19,892 bases of DNA, taken from NCBI GenBank assembly GCA_937927675.1, contig CALBSG010000102.1, forward strand, positions 1-19,892. The letters run 5' to 3'. Under the pieces are notes generated by a model, which saw nothing but the letters and a program-made list of their open reading frames with translations, was not told the origin of the DNA and did no database searches. Below are positions 15,384-19,892 of the stretch, piece after piece; the first letter of the stretch is position 1, and every line of letters begins with the position of its first letter. Made by a program: the position numbers and the translations under genes. Origin of the DNA: an uncultured Paracoccaceae bacterium (GTDB lineage: Bacteria; Pseudomonadota; Alphaproteobacteria; Rhodobacterales; Rhodobacteraceae).

Positions 15384-16199
15384 ATGCCGCCCCTGCCGAA
15401 CCTTGCGGAAAGCCGGATTGCCGACGCGATCCGCGCCCAGAGCCAGCCGGGATTTGAAACGGCATTGGCCTCGCTGTTCCACACGGTCGCGGCACCAGAC
15501 AATCTGATTTACCTTGCCTACCGCGATGCGGGCGCGCCGCAGGTCTTGTACCGCCAGACACTTGACCCCACCGTTTTTGCCGAATTGGAAAGCACTTACC
15601 TGCCCGGTGCCTACCGTCTGGACCCGTTCTTTGACCTGCATCTGAACCGCGTCGCTGCGGGGGCCTACCGGCTGACCGACATCGCCCCGGATGCCTTTCA
15701 CCGCAGCCGCTATTTCAGTGAATATTATGAACAGACGACGCTGATCGACGAAATCAGCTTCGTTGCCTATCCCGCAGCCGGGGTAACGCTGAACCTCTGC
15801 CTTGGCCGCGACATCTCCTCGGGGCGGGTATTTTCTCAGGCCGAGGTTGCCGCCTGTCAACGCCTAGCCCCCGTGGTGGCGGCGCTGGCGGAATCGCATT
15901 GGTCCGGGTTGTCGCGGGCCAGCGGCCCCGCCGAAGACACCGCAGGTCTGCTGGCCGAGGCAACCCGCCGTCAGCATGGCATTCACCTGTCCGCCCGTCA
16001 GGCCGAAGTGGCCCTCTTGATCCTGCGCGGCCATTCCACCATGTCGATCGGCCTGCGCCTTGGCCTATCCCCGCAAACGGTAAAGGTGTTCCGCAAACAG
16101 CTTTACAGCCGCTGCACCATCAGTTCGCAGGCCGAACTTTTCGCCCTGATGCTGCCGCTGTTGCAGGATCAGACCAGCCTGACATCCGGCCTGATTTAG
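15384..16199 (+). CDS. LuxR-type helix-turn-helix transcriptional regulator
   Basis: A 271-residue regulator. The C-terminal DNA-binding domain (about 202-260) follows the LuxR/NarL pattern: 'LSARQAEVALLILRGHS...IGLRLGLSPQTVKVFRKQLYSR'. The first 180 residues form an unassigned sensory domain with aromatic-rich stretches ('YFSEYYEQTTLIDEISFVAYP'); it does not show the obvious acyl-homoserine-lactone binding motif, and no luxI-like gene is nearby. ATG at 15384 is chosen: it follows AGAGAGG, and the frame upstream is only the antisense of potA. It is divergent from the pot operon and has a palindrome in its own leader, suggesting autoregulation plus control of pot. The ligand is unknown; a polyamine-like amine is an inference. 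Confidence 0.87.
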   Translation: MPPLPNLAESRIADAIRAQSQPGFETALASLFHTVAAPDNLIYLAYRDAGAPQVLYRQTLDPTVFAELESTYLPGAYRLDPFFDLHLNRVAAGAYRLTDIAPDAFHRSRYFSEYYEQTTLIDEISFVAYPAAGVTLNLCLGRDISSGRVFSQAEVAACQRLAPVVAALAESHWSGLSRASGPAEDTAGLLAEATRRQHGIHLSARQAEVALLILRGHSTMSIGLRLGLSPQTVKVFRKQLYSRCTISSQAELFALMLPLLQDQTSLTSGLI

Positions 16200-16261
16200 G
16201 CTTCGGGCAACCCGGTTTGGCGGTGCAAGCGCCACTGGTCTCGTTTGATAAAATCAAAACC

Positions 16262-16279
16262 CTGTCACAGACCCGTCAC
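16262..16279 (+). promoter_or_regulatory. Candidate Pho box upstream of the CHAD-domain gene
   Basis: CTGTCAC-AGAC-CCGTCAC: two 7-base repeats with an 11-base period, close to the PhoB consensus of CTGTCAT-like repeats separated by 4 bases. It ends 58 bases before the CHAD gene ATG; TAGGGCT at 16290-16296 is a possible weak -10. Match seen; PhoB control inferred. Confidence 0.55.
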
Positions 16280-16337
16280 ACAGCGCGGCTAGGGCTGCCG
16301 TGATCTGGCGCGACGCGCGCGACCAGTGCCTTTTGCC

Positions 16338-17183
16338 ATGGAGCTTCGCTTGCCCTTCGCCGCATCCCAATCCACGCTTCTGCCAAACCATTCCAGCGAG
16401 GTTGCCTTTCAGGTTCTCGCTGAGGCGCTCACAACCGTGTTTCACGGCCACCTGCAGGAGATCATGGAGCACGAGGATGTCGAGCCGGTCCATAAGGCGC
16501 GCGTGGCCTTGCGGCGGTTTCGGACGGCGGTTTCGGCCTTCCACCCCGTGATTGACGAGGATCTGGCCGACGCGATGCAAGACCGCGCCCGCGCGCTGTT
16601 TCGCATTTTGGGGGGTATTCGCGATGCCGATGTGATTGCGATCCGCTTTGCGGGAACCGATCTGTCCGAAGGTCTGGCGACCGATGCACAAACCCAACGC
16701 CGCAAGGCCCGCAAGAAGCTGAAAAAGCATAAAGCCGAGGCTTTCAGCGCTTGGGTTCTCAAACGTCTAAAGGGCAAAAGCTGGCGGCGCAGTGGCAAGA
16801 AGGCCAAGGGGCTTCGTGACGCACCGGTTGCCAAACTGGCAGCGCAATCGCTTGATCGGGCGTGGAAAGCGGCCATGTCCAACGGCAGCGATCTTGACGC
16901 CATGAGCCCGCGCGCACAGCATGAATTGCGCAAAGACCTGAAAATGCTGCGCTATCTGACAGAATTTTTTGTAGCCCTATGGCCGACCGCGCCGCATGAA
17001 ACCTTTCTGACCCTGCTGTGCGATCTGCAAGACGATCTGGGTGAAGTGACAGATTCCGAACTGGCGCGGGCCTTTGGACATACCGACGGCGACGATAGCC
17101 CCAACGAGCCGCATCAGGCTGCTGAACATTGGTCCGCACTTCGTGCCGCTGGCCCGTGGTGGGTTGCCCCGACCAGCGCCTAA
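16338..17183 (+). CDS. CHAD domain protein (polyphosphate-associated)
   Basis: A 281-residue all-helical CHAD (conserved histidine alpha-helical domain) protein. Both characteristic basic helices are present: 'VHKARVALRRFRTAV' with His52, Arg55, Arg59 and Arg60, and 'HELRKDLKMLRYLTEFF' near residue 195. A very basic segment 'RRKARKKLKKHK' lies between. CHAD domains bind inorganic polyphosphate; there is no attached CYTH/triphosphatase domain, so it is a stand-alone form. ATG at 16338 is preferred over GTG at 16326 (four extra residues); neither has a clear ribosome site. A Pho-box-like sequence upstream and phn genes downstream fit a phosphate-linked role, which is inferred. Confidence 0.87.
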   Translation: MELRLPFAASQSTLLPNHSSEVAFQVLAEALTTVFHGHLQEIMEHEDVEPVHKARVALRRFRTAVSAFHPVIDEDLADAMQDRARALFRILGGIRDADVIAIRFAGTDLSEGLATDAQTQRRKARKKLKKHKAEAFSAWVLKRLKGKSWRRSGKKAKGLRDAPVAKLAAQSLDRAWKAAMSNGSDLDAMSPRAQHELRKDLKMLRYLTEFFVALWPTAPHETFLTLLCDLQDDLGEVTDSELARAFGHTDGDDSPNEPHQAAEHWSALRAAGPWWVAPTSA

Positions 17184-17196
17184 ACCGGGGCCAAAG

Positions 17197-17222
17197 GGCG
17201 GGAGGGCGTCAGCCCACCCGCC
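17197..17222. terminator. Hairpin between convergent CHAD and phnM genes
   Basis: GGCGGG-A-GGGC (17197-17207), loop GTCA, GCCC-A-CCCGCC (17212-17222): ten pairs and one A-A mismatch. The phnM stop codon falls in the loop. No T-run follows, but the position between two stop codons favours a shared terminator or transcript-end structure. Confidence 0.55.
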
Positions 17223-18351
17223 TGCCCTGTACCCAAGTTCCGCGCAGTGCCGCAGCCCCCGCAATGCGGGCAACGCGGATCAGATCGCCGCGCGCACCGA
17301 TGTCGAGACGCCCGCGATCCGAAAGACCGACCGCCGCCGCAGGGGCCGCCGTGACCGTGCGGATGCCGCGCGCCACATCGCCCCACAGATCACCCAACAA
17401 CAGCGCCGCCGACAACAGCGACGACGGCACATAGTCTGACGACACGATATCCAAGAGATCCGCCTCGGCCAGTTTATGCGCCGCGACATTGCCGGAATGA
17501 GAGCCGCCCCGGATCAGGTTCGGCGCACCCATCATCACCTTGATGCCATGGGCGTGGCAGGCGCGGGCCGCTTCGACCGTGGTTGGAAATTCAGCAAAAT
17601 GCGCGCCGTGCTGGGTGGAAATGGCGACCTGTTCAGCCGTGGTGTCATCATGGCTGGCCAGCACCGCGCCAAAGCGGCGGGCCTCGGTCACGGATGCCGC
17701 CTCATGCGCGGCGCCAAGCTGGGCCGACAGCGCCATCTGATCGGCAACATGCGCTTCGAACTCATGCTCTGACAACCCATGCTTGCCACAGACGTAGGCG
17801 CGCAACTGGGTCAGATCACGGAACTGACGCTGGCCGGGGGTGTGGTCCATCAGACTGACGATGCCGATGCGGTCATCGGGGCCAAACTTGGCCAGTTCCG
17901 CAATCAGGGTTTCACTGCACACTTCGGCGCGAAGATGCAGAAAATGGCTGATCCGCAGCGCCCCTTTGGCGCGCAGGTCAAGAATCTCGTCGGCCAGTTG
18001 GCGAGCATACTCGCCGTAATTGGCCTTTTTCTTTGAGGTAACTGATCCGACCCGCAGTGCGTCAAACACCGTGGTGATGCCCACGCTGGCCAGTTCCGCA
18101 TCATGGGCGATGATGGCGCTGGCATGGGGCCAGTTGACCCGCGGGCGCGGCTCGATATGGCGTTCAAGATTGTCGGTGTGCAACTCGATCAGGCCGGGCA
18201 TCACCAGATCGCCCTCGCAATCAATCGCGCCCTTGGGCACCGCAGATCCGGGATCAATGGCGGTGATATGGCCATTTTCGATCCGCAATGCGCCGTGGAT
18301 GACTTCATCGTGCAAAACGAGTTTGGCATTGGCGAGAATGGTTTGGGACAT
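17209..18351 (-). CDS. phnM: Alpha-D-ribose 1-methylphosphonate 5-triphosphate diphosphatase
   Basis: A 380-residue amidohydrolase-superfamily protein of the C-P lyase pathway. It removes pyrophosphate from alpha-D-ribose 1-methylphosphonate 5-triphosphate before C-P bond cleavage. Visible landmarks are the N-terminal beta domain, 'MPGLIELHTDNLERHIEPRPRVNWP' with His58, Asp60 and His65, 'VFDALRVGS', 'SLMDHTPGQRQFRDL', 'LASHDDTTAEQV', 'FPTTVEAARACHAHGIKVMMGAPNLIRGGSHSGN' and 'SSDYVPSSLL', all typical of PhnM. Length matches E. coli PhnM (378). It is split from phnN/phnL by a gene on the opposite strand and has its own upstream region with a perfect inverted repeat. Confidence 0.96.
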   Translation of the reverse strand: MSQTILANAKLVLHDEVIHGALRIENGHITAIDPGSAVPKGAIDCEGDLVMPGLIELHTDNLERHIEPRPRVNWPHASAIIAHDAELASVGITTVFDALRVGSVTSKKKANYGEYARQLADEILDLRAKGALRISHFLHLRAEVCSETLIAELAKFGPDDRIGIVSLMDHTPGQRQFRDLTQLRAYVCGKHGLSEHEFEAHVADQMALSAQLGAAHEAASVTEARRFGAVLASHDDTTAEQVAISTQHGAHFAEFPTTVEAARACHAHGIKVMMGAPNLIRGGSHSGNVAAHKLAEADLLDIVSSDYVPSSLLSAALLLGDLWGDVARGIRTVTAAPAAAVGLSDRGRLDIGARGDLIRVARIAGAAALRGTWVQGRRVG

Positions 18352-18388
18352 CAGACTTGCTTTCCGTGCGGGATAATTTGATGTGGCA

Positions 18389-18418
18389 CCGCTGTGTCAC
18401 AGGGATGTGACACAGCGG
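18389..18418. promoter_or_regulatory. Perfect 13-bp-arm inverted repeat between divergent phnM and DUF1045 gene
   Basis: CCGCTGTGTCACA (18389-18401), loop GGGA, TGTGACACAGCGG (18406-18418). It contains TGTCA-N6-TGTGA with the 11-base period of a Pho box, readable on both strands. It lies 37 bases from phnM and 16 bases from the DUF1045 start, so it is well placed to control both. The symmetry would suit a dimeric repressor, or two opposed PhoB sites. Confidence 0.65.
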
Positions 18419-18434
18419 GGATATCGAGGGCGAC

Positions 18435-19112
18435 ATGGACCAGATGAAACGCTTTGCGATCTATTACGCGCCCCGCGACGGGGCTTTTGCCGATGCCGCC
18501 GCCGGATGGCTGGGATGGGACGCCCGAACCGGGCAGGCTGTGGCGCAGCCCGAGGTGCCCGGTCTGGCTGCAATGACCGCCGATCCCCGGCGCTATGGCT
18601 TTCACGCCACGATCAAGCCGCCCTTCCGGCTGCGCGAAGGCAGCAGCGCCAAAGACTTGGCTCGGGTCCTTCAGACGCATGCCGCCCTGTTGCCGCGTGT
18701 TGCGCTGGACGGGTTGAAGATGGTGCGTCTTGAAGGATTTTTGGCACTGATCCCCGTTGGCGATGCCGCCCCTCTGCGCGACATGGCGGCGCAGGTTGTG
18801 CAGGGTCTTGACGCGTTCCGCGCCCCCCTGACCCCGGCCGAGCTTGCCCGCCGCCGCCCCGAAAGCCTGACGCCCCGCCAGCGCGATTTGCTCGCAGTAT
18901 ATGGCTATCCCTATGTGATGGAGGAGTTTCAGTTCCACCTGACCCTTTCGGGCAAACTTGACGGGGCAGAGGCCGCCCTTGTGCAGCGGGCGGCAGATCA
19001 GCATTTCGCCGGGCTTTTGCCACAGCCCTTCGTGATCGAGGATCTTTGTCTGTTCGGCGAGGATCAGGACAATCGGTTCCACCTGTTGCACCGTTACCCC
19101 CTGAGCGCCTGA
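18435..19112 (+). CDS. DUF1045 phosphonate-operon protein, 2H phosphoesterase-like
   Basis: A 225-residue member of the family found in phn operons (DUF1045). The two HxT/S motifs of 2H phosphoesterases are visible: His57-x-Thr59 in 'YGFHATIKPPF' and His168-x-Thr170 in 'FHLTLSG'. Such enzymes cleave cyclic phosphodiesters, and a step on a ribose cyclic phosphate product of C-P lyase is plausible but inferred. ATG at 18435 is chosen because GAGGG sits at ribosome-site distance; ATG at 18444 is possible. The gene lies on the plus strand between phnM and phnN, both on the minus strand, and its last 19 bases overlap the 3' end of phnN. Confidence 0.88.
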   Translation: MDQMKRFAIYYAPRDGAFADAAAGWLGWDARTGQAVAQPEVPGLAAMTADPRRYGFHATIKPPFRLREGSSAKDLARVLQTHAALLPRVALDGLKMVRLEGFLALIPVGDAAPLRDMAAQVVQGLDAFRAPLTPAELARRRPESLTPRQRDLLAVYGYPYVMEEFQFHLTLSGKLDGAEAALVQRAADQHFAGLLPQPFVIEDLCLFGEDQDNRFHLLHRYPLSA

Positions 19113-19627
19113 ACAAGGCGAAAGATGCCGTCTTCGGGCGCAGCGTCATTGACGATCTCACGGCAGGGAAAACCGGCTGGCAAACCAAGATCGGCCCGGC
19201 GCAGCCGCGCTTCGATCCGCGCGCGGGTTTCACGGCCACGGGCAGCAAGGCGCGCGGCCAGAACCGGGATCGGCGCAGTGATGTGCAAGATGACCAGATC
19301 CGGATAAGCGGCCAGCGCATCGGCCAAGGCCCCGCGTGAGCCGTTCACCACGACATCGCGCCCGTCTTTCAAGGCCGCGAGTTCTGCGCGCGGCACACCG
19401 TAGCGCAACCCATGGGCCTGCCAGTGCAGGGCGAAGTCACCACGTGCAAGGCGGGTCGAAAATTCAGCGTCAGAGACCCCTTCAAAGGGTTCGCCCCCGG
19501 CCACCTCGGACCGGGTGATGACACGACGCGCCCAGTGCAGGTTTTGGTCGGCCGCAACGGCCCCCGCGAGCAGCGTGTCCTTGCCCGCCCCTGACGGGCC
19601 AACCACGACAAACAGCCGGCCCATCAT
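19094..19627 (-). CDS. phnN: Ribose 1,5-bisphosphokinase
   Basis: A 177-residue P-loop kinase like guanylate kinase. It phosphorylates ribose 1,5-bisphosphate to PRPP with ATP, the last step linking C-P lyase products to nucleotide synthesis. Walker A is GPSGAGKDT (10-18). PhnN-typical 'ARRVITRSEVAGGEPFEGVS', 'FALHWQAHGLRYGVP' and 'DVVVNGSRGAL' follow. The start overlaps the phnL stop in an ATGA junction; a second ATG immediately follows the first. The 3' end overlaps the convergent DUF1045 gene. Confidence 0.95.
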   Translation of the reverse strand: MMGRLFVVVGPSGAGKDTLLAGAVAADQNLHWARRVITRSEVAGGEPFEGVSDAEFSTRLARGDFALHWQAHGLRYGVPRAELAALKDGRDVVVNGSRGALADALAAYPDLVILHITAPIPVLAARLAARGRETRARIEARLRRADLGLPAGFPCREIVNDAAPEDGIFRLVQALRG

Positions 19628-19892
19628 GCGGCCTTGGGCGTGAAGGCCCGCACATCAACCAAGCGGTCGCAGACCCTTTCACGCGCAGCTTCGTCGTGAA
19701 AGATGCCAAGGATGGCCGCACCGCGCGCCTTGGCCTCTTCGATCAGGCCCAGAACCACCTCACGGTTGGTGGCATCAAGGCTGGCGGTGGGTTCATCCAG
19801 CAAAAGCGCCGGGTATGGATGGGCAAAGCCGCGCGCAATGTTGACGCGCTGTTGTTCGCCGCCCGAAAAGGTGGTGGGCGACAAGGACCACA
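19624..19892 (-). CDS. phnL: Phosphonate C-P lyase system protein PhnL, N-terminal part outside the window
   Basis: Last 89 or so residues of an ABC-type ATPase; the frame stays open to the right edge, so the gene begins beyond it. Present are the signature region 'FSGGEQQRVNIARGFAHPYPALLLDEPTASLDATN' in order with Walker B, and the switch 'IFHDEAARERVCDRLVDV'. The 'TFSGGEQQRVNIARG' wording is typical of PhnL, the C-P lyase core-associated ATPase. The following phnN, coupled by an ATGA overlap, confirms the assignment. The rest of the phn cluster presumably continues to the right. Confidence 0.93.
   Translation of the reverse strand, partial: WSLSPTTFSGGEQQRVNIARGFAHPYPALLLDEPTASLDATNREVVLGLIEEAKARGAAILGIFHDEAARERVCDRLVDVRAFTPKAA

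Noticed and set aside
15384..16199. Quorum-sensing LuxR receptor
   Set aside because: No luxI-like synthase nearby and no clear acyl-homoserine-lactone domain motif; only the LuxR-type DNA-binding domain is certain.
16244..16258. TTTGAT-AAA-ATCAAA resembling an FNR/FnrL site
   Set aside because: The half-sites are separated by 3 bases, while FNR sites need 4 (TTGAT-N4-ATCAA); more likely an AT-rich element upstream of the Pho-like box.
1..19892. Insertion sequences, prophage genes, CRISPR arrays, tRNA or rRNA genes
   Set aside because: No transposase or integrase motifs, no regularly spaced repeats, and no tRNA or rRNA signatures were seen on reading the gaps between genes.

Overview
The window looks like a chromosomal segment of a high-GC alphaproteobacterium, most likely Rhodobacterales/Rhodobacteraceae. 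The evidence is high GC with strong third-position bias, tightly packed operons with ATGA and TGATG stop/start overlaps, a short CTCC-loop-GGAG-TATTTTT element of the kind I remember between genes in that family, and a gene set (TMADH-like and MttB-like proteins, C-P lyase, polyamine ABC transporter) common there. I see no rRNA, tRNA, CRISPR array, insertion sequence or phage gene. No gene-free stretch exceeds 300 bases; the longest is 7511-7677.

Layout. 1-733 (+) is the 3' part of an M19 dipeptidase, separated by a strong bidirectional hairpin from a minus-strand group: BKACE (DUF849) beta-keto acid cleavage enzyme, GNAT acetyltransferase and acetylpolyamine amidohydrolase (3186 down to 792). 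A BetI-like TetR regulator lies just upstream on the same strand. Divergent from it, with a clean inverted repeat in the gap, is a two-gene plus-strand operon: a trimethylamine-dehydrogenase-like flavoprotein (3974-5998) and a non-pyrrolysine MttB-family methyltransferase (6002-7510). A beta-lactamase-fold serine hydrolase follows (7678-8565). It meets a long minus-strand operon whose order of transcription is potA, potB, potC, potD, C-N hydrolase, second TMADH-like dehydrogenase (15299 down to 8562). A LuxR-type regulator diverges from potA, with a perfect GGGGGTATATACCCCC palindrome between them.

The right end concerns phosphorus: a CHAD-domain gene behind a Pho-box-like sequence, then phnM, a DUF1045/2H-phosphoesterase gene on the opposite strand, phnN and the end of phnL. 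These belong to a C-P lyase (phosphonate) cluster that continues beyond the right edge. A 13-bp-arm perfect inverted repeat separates divergent phnM and the DUF1045 gene.

How it fits together (inference). The left and central parts look like a catabolic island for methylated and/or acylated amines: uptake by the Pot transporter, amide cleavage by the C-N hydrolase, acetyl-group removal by the amidohydrolase, oxidative N-demethylation by two different TMADH-like enzymes, methyl transfer by the MttB homologue, and carbon-chain cleavage by BKACE (a step known in carnitine breakdown). No substrate can be fixed from sequence. The most notable points are the two diverged TMADH paralogues (one lacking the FMN-linking cysteine), the MttB homologue without a corrinoid partner, and the well-defined candidate operators next to the divergent regulators.
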